Assembly (NCBI GenBank): GCA_905250075.1 | Contig: CAJNOP010000030.1 | Span: 1,670,539-1,734,538 of the forward strand | Origin: Rotaria sp. Silwood1 | Taxonomy: Eukaryota > Rotifera > Eurotatoria > Philodinida > Philodinidae | DNA length: 64,000 nt | Reading direction: 5' to 3' | Shown here: piece by piece, positions 1 through 12,990 of the stretch | Layout of the letters: every line of letters starts with the position of its first letter | How positions within the stretch are numbered: the first letter of the stretch is position 1 | Position numbers and translations under genes: made by a program | Notes under the pieces: generated by a model | The model's database searches: none | What the model was told of the DNA's origin: nothing | Seen by the model: the letters and a program-made list of their open reading frames with translations, nothing else

Positions 1-1735
1 TGTTTCAGTCTTTTCTAATTATTTAAATAAGTCAGTATAACACATTTTTTGACTACGTATGAGTTCGTTTCAGCTGTTTTTAATAAGATATCAACAATAT
101 AATCTCAGAGAAAAAGCTATTAGCACAATATTCACACACATCTTCATGCTTCTTTGATTTAATCTTCTACATATGTAATAAGCAAATAGTTCATATATAA
201 GAACGAGACTTTATTGATATACGATCAAAGATCGTATATCAACAACATCTATAACGTAGGAAAGAGATGTTGCTAAGGTATCTGTCATGAGTTGTGAGAG
301 AGAAATAGGTGGAAATTTGTACTTTTATGCTTCAACATCCGTTGTAGATCGTGTATGACAAAAGTTATGCATTAAATGTTTATATCGATTTAAGACTAGC
401 TTATAACATATCATATAATGAAATCTACAACTATTGCTTTATTAAATAAAGAAGCTCTTATATAACGATGAAAATAAGTAAAGTTGAAAAACATTGAAAA
501 TGTAAATGTTGAGAATCAAAATATCAAAGGAAAAACGTCGAAAAAAAATCAAAAAGTCCAAACCATAAAAGAGTAGAAGGTTCAAAATATTGGATATAGA
601 ATGCGACTGTTGGGAATTTTAAAATACTGCTTTTCTATCAGTTTATTATGTCAAACGAAAGAAAATATAGATTTTTGTATTGTTGTTCAATGTAAGAATT
701 ATGAAAGGATATTAATGTGGATTTATGAAGAGGAAAACAATAGCTGTTTCCGCAGCCATATTCACATTGGCACTTTCATCCCAATGTGTAGGCCTAGCCA
801 GCCTCATATGCCGTTTCACACTCATATCCTCATATTTTTCTTTACTAAAGATGATAAATTTTTCGACACTTTCTACCTTCGATACTTTTTTTGTTCTTCG
901 ATGTTTATTCATTCACATTATGCAGTTCAATGTTTTTTCTCTTCGACATTTTAACTTTCGATATATTACCATCGAACTATGACAACATCGTATTGATAAT
1001 CATATACGGATAAGTTTTCATGAATTTATATATTTACTTCGACAACATGTATGAAAAACTTTTTGCAGTTTATTTTTAATTTTTAATTGTAACAATTATC
1101 AGAAATACTATTTTTTGCTTATTCGATTGTAATTCAAGTAGTTTATTTTTTGAATCTGAATGCATTGGATCTATATACAAATTTGCTGAGTATATTTTAA
1201 AATAAAATTTTCTTTTTATGAACATTTACTTTATGGTTTATATAAAGTATCAAATCGTACATAAGATATTTAATCATTTAAACTATTTTACATAGTTTTC
1301 AAGATACATTACATTACCATGATTCATTGGTAATCATCATTGAAAAACTAAAAGACTATTTTCGACGAAAATATGGTTTATTATTTTTTGATGAAACCAA
1401 TATAGTAATTGTTATAAAATTTATAAATGTATTTCGAGTAATTTCTACGTTTGTTTAGAATTTTATTGTTTTTGGTTTGAGTGTTAAATCTGGTACGAAA
1501 TTGTTTGTCTATCTGTTTCATAGAACAGTTCATATACATCAGAATAATACATCTACGAAAGATTTTATGGATGTACAAACATTTAAAAACAGCTTTTATT
1601 TTAAAAGTAGCATTTAGTAAAATATCAATTAAGTCTGACTTAGCTGAATGTTTACGATGATTGAAAAAATTTAAAAAAAATCAATTTTTTATAAATAGAA
1701 TATAATTTTAGCTAAGAAAATTATTATTTCATTAA
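1..1735. other. gene-free AT-rich sequence
   Basis: No supportable gene. The short open frames at 601-982 lie in both strands over a loosely repetitive patch. In that patch TTCGAYA-type words recur near positions 858, 877, 896, 940, 956 and 1039. The 725-982 frame starts with a hydrophobic signal-like stretch, but the rest shows no domain and no splice context. Confidence 0.5.
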
Positions 1736-1912
1736 TTTTTTGAACAATTATTATCATTGAATTTAGAAGAAATAGTATCAGAATTAACAGTCATTTTATT
1801 TACAGAAATTGATGTTGACTATGCAGGTTATATTAGTTTTGAAGGATTAATAAATGTAGTTAAATACAAAGATATTTTATCTAAAGGATGGATGAGTCAA
1901 GTCATCTTTTGA
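1736..1912 (+). pseudogene. EF-hand-like coding remnant or lone exon
   Basis: A 58-codon frame without an ATG at its start reads like protein with an EF-hand. It runs from a helix rich in Leu and Glu, through the loop DVDYAGYISFEG, into a second helix LINVVKY. Loop positions 1 (D), 3 (D), 6 (G) and 8 (I) fit the family. Position 12, normally Glu, is Gly and position 5 is Ala, so calcium binding is doubtful. Stops flank it on both sides and I found no partner exon with matching phase nearby. It is either a decayed gene fragment or one exon of a gene I could not assemble. Confidence 0.45.
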
Positions 1913-4900
1913 GTTGCGTTATATCGCACAACTACTATATTCCTATCAACAAAGTAAGGTCAATAAACTTAACTCATGCCTTTCCTACAGTTTCATAAGA
2001 CAGTCAAAATCAGTTTTCTACACAAAAATTAAACTTTAAGTTGTTTCGAAGCATAAAATGTTTATTAACATTTAAATTTTTCTGTCGAAGTCACTCCGTC
2101 AGATTCGATGATGTCCAACAGCGGAAACTTATCGGGTCTGACAAAATTCGATGATATTGAAATATCTAGTTTTGATTTTCGTGATTATTAAAGAACATGG
2201 GAAATATATTTTTAATATTTTTACTTAGATCCCAATATTTCATGAGTTGAACGAACGGTAATTTATTTTGTTTATTTTATTTTTTTCAACTATTTAATCT
2301 AAAGTTATTTCAGTAAGCTGAAAAAACATTATTTAAAAAAAAAAAAAATTTCATATTATTTACTATAATACAAGTAGTGGAATACCACTAACAACAGTAT
2401 GACTTAGTAACAAGTATAAACATTCATTACCGATTCGTTGTTATTTATTTATATCTTCATCGTTTCGTATTTATATCAGTCAACAATATGATTATTTTTT
2501 TATGGTTATTGCTCGAATAAATGAGTAAAAAATGAATATTTATCTTTGTTTTATTTTTATTTTTCAAACTAGTTTTATTTATAATATTTAATCTTAATTA
2601 CGCTTGAATACATCTATTAATACTTCATAAACATATAACATGGTTAAAATGAAAACGTGATAGTATCATTTTATCACTTAGTTGTTGTATTAACATACAT
2701 GAAATTATTGGAATTATTATTTTAGTTGAAACAATATTGTGCACAGCAGTACATTTAGCTCAACTGATTTACAAAAACTGCTGACATTTCTAATGTTTAT
2801 CTTTTTCTAGTCTACATATTTTACATTTATTCATTACCAAAAGATTCTACTTTACCTTATTGTACTATTTTTTCATCATCATTTATTCAATGAATCATTA
2901 ACTAATCAGATGATCTTAACAACAAAAGAACTCTATGATCATAGAATGAATAACTATGATCTATTTCAATATTATCGATGTTATGGTAACTAGAATAGCT
3001 TTCATAGAGAAGCTAGATGCACTGCTATTTGAAGTAAGATATGCGCATTTGAAAAAAGAAATTTTTATCGGTATTTATATATTAACTCTTCCATAGTTAA
3101 TCAAAATATTTTCATGTGGATCAAATTTTTGAAAACGGGTATGAATTCATTTTAGTTTAAATCTTATTGAAAAAAATTCCCCATTATTGTAAATAATATT
3201 AAAATAAAAATGGTAAGACATTCATTATGAAAGTAATTTTATAATCACCTCGCGTAATGTTTTTTTTTTTTATACAGTTCGAAAATCTTTATGTATTGAT
3301 TTTTTTTGTTTTAAACTGTTGAATTAATAATTAATAAATCAGGAGATTATATTTATTTGAATAATCTAAGTATAGCTTATTTTAAATGGCATTCATTTAG
3401 TCTTTATAATGCTTCTGAACATCAATATAGCATGAAGTTTTAAGACATTAGACTTAGATTCAACAAAATTCTTCACATTTCTGATTATCTAAGAAGTTTT
3501 TAGTCTATATATTGTTATTGAATATTAGCAATCGCTTGTGAGATTAAATATTGAAATGCCTATGGATGCATATAAACAAAGATCAATAGATTGATTAACG
3601 AAACCAGATCTCAAGAGACACAAAAATAAATTTTTTAAAGACACATGCCATGTAAGAAAGCAAACTTATCAAGTGATAAATTACGTATGAGCTTAGTCTT
3701 GTCTGATTGGATAGACTACATTGAGACTGAAGAAAGTCTTAAACAATGTGAACTCATCGACCCTTCCCCCGTTTTTTTGTATCAATCTCAATTATTTTTG
3801 TTTTTTACAAAAGGCTTTTATCTTTCTCAAATTGCTTTTGAAATTAACTTTGGAATTTCGACATCAAACTCTGAACAAATAATGCATTCAATCAGATGAG
3901 GTCATTGTAAAAGTATCAAATTTTCGAGTATCTTCGATCTTCAGATGTTAATATAGCAAATTCTATTATATGAAAAAATAAACATCTAGTTCTTGTATTT
4001 ATATCTTAGAGCAGAAGATACTAGAAAGTCAGATTCGTTCACAATACATTAGTCCTAATGAGAAATATAGGGTTGTGCAACGCTTACATTCAAAAATGAA
4101 TTTGGAAGAAAAAGACGATGGTATTGTGTTGAAAAATTCACTAAAATAATCAATAATAAAGATGAAAAATCCATAGGCACAAATTCTTTTTGTGCTTTTT
4201 CTATTATCAATAGAGACTAGCTAATGCAATAAGTTTCATTCTAAAATTTATTTATAACTTGACGAGATTCTTTCATAATAGTATGGAACAGTGTATTTTA
4301 GTGGAATTTTTGAAAATGTGAATTGCTTCTATATGATCATTTCATTTTACGATATTTTTCAATTTATTTACTTGAAATTTATGAATATGAAACAAAGACA
4401 AAATTATATAATTAGAAAATTTTCAGATCTCTTCAAGTTTTAATCTTCGTTTTTTTTAAATATTTTTTTTGTTCTAGTTCTTGAAAGATCTAATTAATGT
4501 TGTGACAGTCGAAATGAATAAATAATACTGCCACGTGTATATTTTCACATATATAAACAATTGATGTTCCAGGTTGTATTGTGTCTATGTAAGATTATTT
4601 TTCATTTGACACACAAACATTTTGCAACTAGAAGAATAAGAACGAGTGAAAGATAAAACGAAAATGACAATTTATTATAATGAACGTCGAAAACAAATAT
4701 TGTAAGCACAATAGTCTTCTCAATAGCTGTTCACATATAGGTTGTTTCAGAAGTTAGTAGAGAAAGTTAACGTAAATATCTCTTACATAGTTCAAGCGAT
4801 TTATATATTTAAAAAAAATTATAATATATCTTTTGGGAGCTTTGTTCGGTATAATTTTAGGCAAATGTCTGTGTTCAGAAACACTCGAATAGAAATAGTT

Positions 4901-7900
4901 TTGTTAATAATTAAATTTGCGTCCTCTATCATAGTGAAAGAGAGAATGCAAATAAAATTTGGTATACAAATGTCAGACACAGACTGTATTAGAGATGCTT
5001 TTGAGAAACCAGTGTAGTAGTTAATCGAAAAAGATTTGAAAAATCTTGCAAGACAATACAACAGAAAATCGAGGAAATCCATGATGTTTGTGAAAATATG
5101 CCAATATTAAGTGTACCGGTGACTGTGACAGACTATCATTCCACAAAAAACAGCACACTGAATTATGATGGCCCATCTTCAAATGAAGTCATATAATGTA
5201 GAACTTATCTAATACAAATTCACGAAGAATATTGATAAAATCAAGTTGAAATGACTTTTTTTTTGCATTCAAAATAAGAGCTGATAACGAGAATAAGTTA
5301 ATCGGAAAATAAACTTTTCGCAGTATTCTTTTTTTAAAGATTTCGAGAATAATAATTTTCTATATTTTACTTGATGGTTATCGTTTTCAACATTTGTTGT
5401 CAATCAAATTATATGATATAAGAATTAAAGAGTATATTATTATATTATAGAAAAAGCAATTAAATCGTGCGAATTGGAGAAAAGATATTTATGGAAACTT
5501 TTTTTTAGGGACTTTTGGGACACTGTAATTAAAAATCTATGTTTGTGAGATAATGAAAAAATTTCATTATAAATTACTCAATAAATACGTTTAAAAAAAA
5601 TATCTTTCTCTTTCAGATAACATTCAGCTTCAAGTTCAGACTTATGATCATTGGACACGACATATATATTCCATGTAGATAATAATAAAAATCTTCGTAC
5701 ATCAATTCGTGCCTTCAAGTCAAGAATCTATTATGATGAATAATATGATTAGAATCAATAACATACAAAACTTCCAAATAAGCAAAAAATAATAATGAAA
5801 AGTTATTTCATTCTAAACAACATGTAACTAATGATATTGAAACGAAACTAAGTTCAGCATTGCTACCATTACTAAAAGAGCAGAGTGTGTCGGCACTGTG
5901 TCGTCACCTGTATCATCGTCTTTGATGTTATATATATNNNNNNNNNNAGACAAAATTTTCGATATATAAAAATAGTATATGCATAGAAATCTGAAGATAC
6001 AATAGAAATAATTAAAGAAACAAAAAACGAGAGGATTACGTTGAGAAGGATAAATGCCTAATGATATTTTAGAAAGATAGAAATAGAGTATTAATACATT
6101 TTCTTTTGCGATTAGATGATGGATAAGTGGGGCGTTTTACTCTGAAACTCATTAAGTAGTTAATCATAGGATATCTATTTTTGGTTGAATAAAGAAAACA
6201 GAGTGCTCTTTTAGCTTTCTTAAGATAGAAGACGTCAGAAAAAATCTCATTAATCTCCAATGAAATCAATGTTCCTTGAAATTGAATAAAAAAAAACATA
6301 GAGACTCTACCTAATGATATAATTTGAATGACAAAAAAAAAGACAAATAATAGAAAACATCCACTGTTCATAGTCAGTTCTTAATTATTATTCTTAATGA
6401 ACTTGTTTTGAAATTCATTATTTCTTCTTATTTGACTACTGTCATTGAAGCGTTAATGAACACAAAAAATCCCTTCAGGTTGATTACCAACAGAAACATG
6501 TTCAATTCGTTTTTAATTAACTTTCTCTTGTTTCATCTAGTTGAAAGATATGTTCATTGTTCCAATTAAAATAATCTCGTAAATATGAAAATAGTTTTGA
6601 GAACCGAGTACTTAGTATTTGTATTATATCTGCAAATATGATGATCATGCTAAAGCATTGTCTATTCAACAAGTCAAATAAACATCATGAATCATTGACA
6701 TAGAAGTGGTTTGTTATTCTTTGTCAGAAAATTAAGGACAACTATCGATATATTTCAGAGCCAAGCTCTTTTCATTGGTCCATCGTCTATTTCTTGATTA
6801 TTTAATTTTTCTGAAAATCAAAATAATAGAAAATTAATTGTCAAATAATTCTCATGAAAATTTCTAATGAACTGTTCTATCGAAAAAAAACGATTAATAT
6901 TAATATTTTAATGTTCAAGAACAACTTTTCATTCATAGCTGGTTTAATCAAGTTCCTGGGCGAAATATTTCATTTTCTTTAATTATTTAATAAATGTATG
7001 CAATAATCGCTGTGTATTAAAAAGACATACTTTATAAGGAGTATGGCACGCGTACGATCATATAGTCTTTTTTGTCTCGTGACTTTGTTTGAAAAAACAT
7101 CATGTTTTTCTTTCCTAAACAGGGATTCTATTCACATTGTACAAGTGTTTATCGTCGCTCGGACGTCCTTCACATTATTCACACTCTTTCGTTTTTTTTT
7201 CTTTCTTGAAATGCGGAGTACATTTGTAGCCTTTCATTATCTTTTACTTTTCATTTTATAATGTTATTTCCTTAGTGACTTTAAAGTGTATTTGTATCTG
7301 CATTAAGGGTACAACGACCTGAAGCACTATGAACTAAAAGTATACTTTATTTAACCTTTTTTTAAATTTTTTTTCTTTCAAATCTTCCCTAAGTTATCAT
7401 ATCAAAGAAACATAGAATATTAGTATTATATTTTTAATCAACACTATTTTCTCAATTGAATAAACAAGAAAAAGTCATCAATATGGTATGTCAAAAAAAA
7501 AATAACTATTTTGATTATTGGTTTTTAACTTTTTATTAATGGTTCTTTTATTCTGCTCAGAACAATTAAAGTATGCGTGGGTTTGTCGAGATGAAAACAA
7601 TTTTTTGCTTTATTTATATTACTTGTTTTTTTTAATTAATAAAACATAAGCTGGCAGTAATTATGAAACATCAAAGATTTAATTTTCCTATTAACACAAT
7701 CTATAGATTTATTTGTGCATAAAGCGTAATTACTATTTAAAAAAAACAGTTGAAAATGTAATTCGTTGAATATTTGATACAAACGAATTAATTACTTTCA
7801 TTGTATGATACATCATTGATGCGCAATGCTATTATAGAACAAAAAAAAGTAAGTAAGACAGAATAAGAATAAAAAAAGGGACAGAGAGTGAAAGAGAACA

Positions 7901-8756
7901 AGAGAAAAAATATCGTTTTTGTTTAATTGGTTGATCTAACTGAGATTCTTTTTTTTTTTTGTTGCTACTTTGATGATTCATTATTTCTTCTCGTTAAATA
8001 GATAGTCATCGGAACAATATTCATTTCTTCTTTTCTAACATACAACACAACATCAGTAAAATATACACCATAAGAATAAGGTAATTCAAACGAAGAATCT
8101 ATTAATGTCTGCTTATTGACAGCTTTAACTTGTCTATGATTAGGAAAGTTTCATATAAATATTTATTAGAATCAAAAAGATAACATTTATAAACAGAGCA
8201 ATTCATCAGAAAGATTCGAACTCTGCGAAAAACTTAAGGAAATTTTGTCTTCCGAAAATTAACTATAAAAAAGTCTCTTATCTCTTGTAGGTAGACTACA
8301 AAACCAATGTCATCTTCCTTCTTTTCTAATCTTTGGAAACTTGTAACGATTGTATTGATAAATAACATTATATTATTAACGTCTCCTTTGAAGTGAACTG
8401 TCAGAAGTATTTTACACCTGATGATTTTAGAATAGAAATCTCTTTTGAAGGTAGAAATTGTCAGTATAATCTTAGTAGGATGATGCACCATAACCGATCA
8501 TCAAAACATAAATTTTAGTTAAATTACTATGATCTTGATTGACTCAATATTGTTCATCTACATTTATATCTGCTTCTTTTCAAATTATGATTTGTGATAA
8601 TATATATATATCGCTCATATTTTTTTTTTCAAACACAATTATTATGAAAAAAATGTCATACAATAGAATTTTCTTTCTTTATTCTATCTAGAGTTCATAT
8701 TAATTTCCGAAAAGTACGACTATTGTTCTAACTATTGTCATTTCTTCTTCTTTAGT
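1913..8756. other. gene-free AT-rich intergenic region
   Basis: Mostly homopolymer-rich A/T sequence with scattered frames of 60-100 codons. None has a recognisable domain, a signal peptide or consistent splice sites. A ten-base assembly gap lies inside at 5938-5947. I see no RNA gene. Confidence 0.5.
5938..5947. other. assembly gap (10 N)
   Basis: Ten undetermined bases interrupt the sequence just after a TATATAT run. The true gap length is unknown, so spacing across this point should not be trusted. Confidence 0.99.
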
Positions 8757-9218
8757 ATGATGATGTTCAAATCATATATTATTATTTTATCCATTGTATC
8801 TGGTCTTGTTTTAACTAAACCCATAAAAAATATCAATAATGAAAAAACTTCCCAAGATATATCAACTCAACAAGTTTTTCGACAAGCTGAAATGACTCTC
8901 AATCGTTATTTTCAATCAATGAAATCCGATACAGATCGACTTGTTCATGCTTTGTTACTTATGTTAATAAATAATCCAAAATCATTTCCACTAGTACCAA
9001 ATCGTACATTAGATATAGCATTGAAAAATTTTGAAAAAAAATTAGGTAAAAATAACTTGGATATATTAATCAAACCAATATTTTTGTCTATGGAACAAAA
9101 TGCTCTAAACAAATCGAATCAACCATCATCGTTTCAATTGACGGATGAAATTAAACATGAAATAGAAGATGCATTGGACAAATTCTTGGAAGAACAGGAA
9201 GACTCTTCTGATATATAA
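8757..9218 (+). CDS. small secreted protein, family unknown
   Basis: Single-exon frame of 153 aa. Residues 1 to about 20 form a signal peptide: Met-Met-Met-Phe-Lys followed by a hydrophobic core rich in Ile, Leu and Val. The mature part is polar, lacks cysteine, and alternates charged and hydrophobic residues in a helical pattern. It ends in an acidic tail (EEQEDSSDI). I do not recognise the family. Three ATGs lie in a row, or nearly so, and the first is taken as the start. A pyrimidine tract ending in TTTAG directly precedes it, so an untranslated upstream exon is likely. A poly(A) signal lies 18 bp after the stop, which supports a real transcript. Function, for instance a secreted hormone-like or structural peptide, cannot be inferred. 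Confidence 0.7.
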   Translation: MMMFKSYIIILSIVSGLVLTKPIKNINNEKTSQDISTQQVFRQAEMTLNRYFQSMKSDTDRLVHALLLMLINNPKSFPLVPNRTLDIALKNFEKKLGKNNLDILIKPIFLSMEQNALNKSNQPSSFQLTDEIKHEIEDALDKFLEEQEDSSDI

Positions 9219-9235
9219 AAAAAAAACACAAATCG

Positions 9236-9241
9236 AATAAA
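9236..9241 (+). promoter_or_regulatory. poly(A) signal AATAAA of the small secreted-protein gene
   Basis: Canonical hexamer 18 bp after the TAA stop, followed by a T/G-rich stretch as expected downstream of a cleavage site. Confidence 0.6.
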
Positions 9242-9319
9242 GAAAAAATTCTGTTTTATTGTTGCGTTTGAAAACATGAGTAAAAAAAATAAAAAAAACC
9301 CGTACGTGCAACAATATTT

Positions 9320-11018
9320 TCGTATATGTTGTATTTATGTTGTTCGTTTAAGCTTTGTTGAAGAAATATAATTTATTTATTCCTGGAATTTATACGTATT
9401 GTAAATTCAATTGGCTGAATTTAATCATTAAATATAATTGGCAGAAAAGATTTATTTAATGACTTCAATAATAGAATGATGATAATTTTCTATAGAAAAA
9501 CTAACTTAATAATTGTTTTCATGAGTGTAAAATGAACGGAAACAATAATAACTTTTTTCACGCTTGACACCTATTTGCAATTGCTCACCAATCTATAGTT
9601 TTTTTTTGTAAAGAACTATGCTATTCAGATTCTAGTTTATCTCTTGGTTAGAATCAGGCTTAATTAAAAAAAAAGTCTTTGATGCTAAATATGTGACGAC
9701 TTGTAAAATTATATTTAACATTAAGGAAATTTAAAGAAGTATTACGTATACATGTTTTGATACTTTAATGGATTAGGGAAAACAAAATATCAGTAATAAT
9801 AAGTATGAAAGATTCTTACTTTTAGTACTCTCAACAGAAGCATTCGTTAAGTAGGTATTTCGAAAAATCAATAAACCAATGTGTACATTCAACTTACTGG
9901 AAAAAATATAGAATTACAGTGAAAGAATGTTAGAACATTAATTATTTATACTTTAATCTATGAATATATTTATAGAACATATATGTAATAATATTACATT
10001 TGAGAATTATGAATAGCTATTTGATTATACAATACAAAGTTATTTCTAATTGAAAGTTTCTTTTATTTTTTTTTTCACATGAAATATAAAACACTGATAA
10101 CATATATGTTTTAATTAAAATGCTGAAAATAAAACTGCTAGATATTTATCTTAAAAGATTGTATTCATGATGAAAAATCCTAATATTATTATTCGTTGAT
10201 TCCTAGTATCTGGCTTAAGATTACTAGCTTATGGCTATTTCTTATATGTTCAGACACTGATTATTTAAACTAATTAAGTTTAAAATAATTTATTTGGTAT
10301 TATGTTCTAAAAAAAAGAATGTTAATTAAATGTATAATACTCTTGGATTTTACTCACATACAAATTATTGCCACATCGTTCAGGAGGTGTTGGCATTTCA
10401 GATAAGTGTTTATTCAAGTAAACCTTGAAGGAAAATTTTGGATTAATGAAATCATTTGTCCTACTTATAATCTGTGGCTTTTATTTAGATTTTAATTAAA
10501 TCAAATGCAATTAACTGTTCCGCAGCCAAATCCATTGAGAAGAAAATGTTTCATCTAAAAATTGTTTACTGATAGGCATCAACCTGAAGTTCTTTTTTCT
10601 GTTATCACCTCTTGTTTAACATATAATAAAGTATCTTAAGAGCATTCAATCTATTCTTCATAGGAAGATTGATGAATAATTTGACATGGCATGATAATTC
10701 TCTTCAATTCATTCCAATTTATTGAATAAGATCAAAACATTGACAATGTGTCGTTGACAACAACTTTTTCCGACATCAAATAGAACAGAAATGACGCATA
10801 CAATATTGACTAAACATTTCTTCTACTGATAGTATAGAAAAGGATTGAAACATAAACAGTTATTATTAGTACTATCTGTTTTTTTTTGTATTATGATTAG
10901 TAAAAATATTTAGCCAATTTTGTCTATACAGATGATTACGTTATTTTTGACAGTTTTGTTCATTCTGTCCTATTTACGCGAAAGCTCAACTATTTCTTAT
11001 TTTGATGTGATTAGATAC
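9320..11018. other. gene-free AT-rich intergenic region
   Basis: No frame with domain, signal peptide or splice context. No repeat with clear boundaries was seen. Confidence 0.5.
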
Positions 11019-11762
11019 AACATGAATTACTCTATCGACCTAAATAGTTTTTATTTTATTTTATTTGCAACTTCTCGAAAACTTTGACCAAGTCCGAGAA
11101 GTACGGAATCGAAACTTTTGCAAGCTCATATCTCAGTTCGACCGAATTCATTAATGATAAAATTTGCTTTAGATGGCAACGGCCCATCTTACTGAGACGT
11201 GCAGAAAATATTAGACAACACTTATTCGAAGTTGAAGAAAAATTGGATTTCGTTATTAAAATTTGATCCAAATTCATATTCATGACAAACCCAGTTTACA
11301 TTACTTTTTGCAGAAATCTACTTGTAAGACAGAATATAAATTTGTTTAAAATTGTGTAAATCGATAGAGAAATCAACGCTCTACTCAAGTATATATCAAA
11401 GAAAAAGATGGTTAAATATTTAGACATCTAAATTTTCTTCACAGGAAAATCGAAAGTAATATATATGAAAAAAGTTTTACCAAAACATTTCTTAGAAGAT
11501 CACCAAGGTTTTTAGTAAAGACAAAGAATAAGTACAATGAAAAAAATATGGCTTGGTAAAGAAAATAACGGTCTCTTATTCTATATAAAATAAAAAAATT
11601 CAGTATCGCCATGAATAGTAGAAAAAATTACCTGAGAAATGGTCTGAAAATTATTGATTAAAAAACATGTTTCGAGTGCTTTTTAAAATGAATGAAATTT
11701 TTCGACCAGATACAAAGAAAAATAAAATAAAAGCTAAATAGTTCGATAGAGTAATTCATGTT
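11019..11762. mobile_element. non-autonomous element with ~43-bp terminal inverted repeats
   Basis: The left end reads ACATGAATTACTCTATCGAC and the right end is its inverse. The match continues for about 43 bp into an A/T-rich TTTTATTTTATTT tract with few mismatches. The interior (about 650 bp) holds overlapping frames of 60 and 75 codons on opposite strands, but no recognisable transposase. Target-site duplications are not obvious. This fits an old MITE-like or fold-back element; the superfamily is unknown. Confidence 0.6.
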
Positions 11763-12659
11763 CTACCCAACCATATAACAATAAGAAATATTTCAGATTT
11801 TTTATAAATAGAACAACGTGAACAAAACTGTCAAGAATAACATAATCAACCTGTACGTACCATTTCTATTCTATTTTATGTCAGAAGAAATTATTTTCAC
11901 CAATGCAATGTCATATTTTGATCTTTTTCAATTAATCGAAATAAACGAAGAGAATTATTATACCAGATCAAAAATATCTGATCTAGAAAATAATTTTTTC
12001 AATGTTCCTTTTATACAATAGAATCCATAGTTGTATTGATTTAATCGGAAGATATCCGTAAAACACATCAGAATATAACAATCAAAGACATTGTCCTATT
12101 ATCAAGACAAATAGGAAGTGTATATAAATGGGTTAAGTTATGAATAATCACTGTGATCTTTGACAGTATAACAGAGATGGTTAAAAAAAAGAGATTCCAT
12201 TGTTCGATGGTTTATTAGATATTAATCTGCTGAAAGGTATTAATTATTACGCCGACAGAAAACAAAATGAACTATGTTGATAATGAACAATATTAAAATA
12301 ATCTGTTTGCAAAAATTCAACAGGTAATTAAATATGAACAAAAACAAAAGATTTAACATTTACCATATCAAAGAAACAATCTTAAGTTTGACTAACACTG
12401 AAAGAGTGTGTACTGGAACTCAGGTACATTCAATTTATTGGGGTTAAATTACACGTGTTACATGCAAACTAACAAATTAATATATGAGGTTACGTATGAC
12501 ATGCACAGATAAACATATAGGAATTTTAAAATATTTATAGTGTTTATAATATGTTAACAATACAAAATTTTGCCAGTTTTTATTCACTCTCTTTGTCATG
12601 ATTGGACAGAGTTCGTCGTTTGATATACAAAAACGTGTTTTCAAACAAAAAACAAAATG

Positions 12660-12990
12660 TTTTTGGAGAAAAGTCGCATTTTTTGATTCCCTTCTCCCTC
12701 CTCTCCTGCACTTCCGGTAGAGCTTATCAGATTCGAAATTCCGATATCCGAACCCAGTTTACTGAATGTTTTGAAAATCCGGATCCTGTTGATCCCACTT
12801 TTTCGGACACCAATCGAACCACACTTTGATACTTTCAATGAAATTTTTTCATCGAAACTCGATAGTGGTCTTCAAGATACGAGATTTTTCTTCCTGACTT
12901 TTCACATTTGTTGACAGAGCCTGTCGAATCTAAAGTTTTCGGACGAGGGCCGATCGGATTTGAGACCAACTCGGTGAACTTTAACGTTCA
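12660..12990. repeat. GC-richer repeat-like island
   Basis: Base composition jumps well above the flanks, and TCCGAT/TCGGA-type words recur (around 12740, 12778, 12808, 12940, 12950). The same vocabulary builds the fold-back element at 42870-43205, so this may be a degraded relative. The two short frames on opposite strands over it are probably by-products of the repeat. Confidence 0.35.

Noticed and set aside
725..982. 85-codon frame with a signal-peptide-like start
   Set aside because: Only the first 25 residues look signal-like; the rest is low-quality Phe/Ser-rich sequence over a repeat patch, with no splice or poly(A) support.
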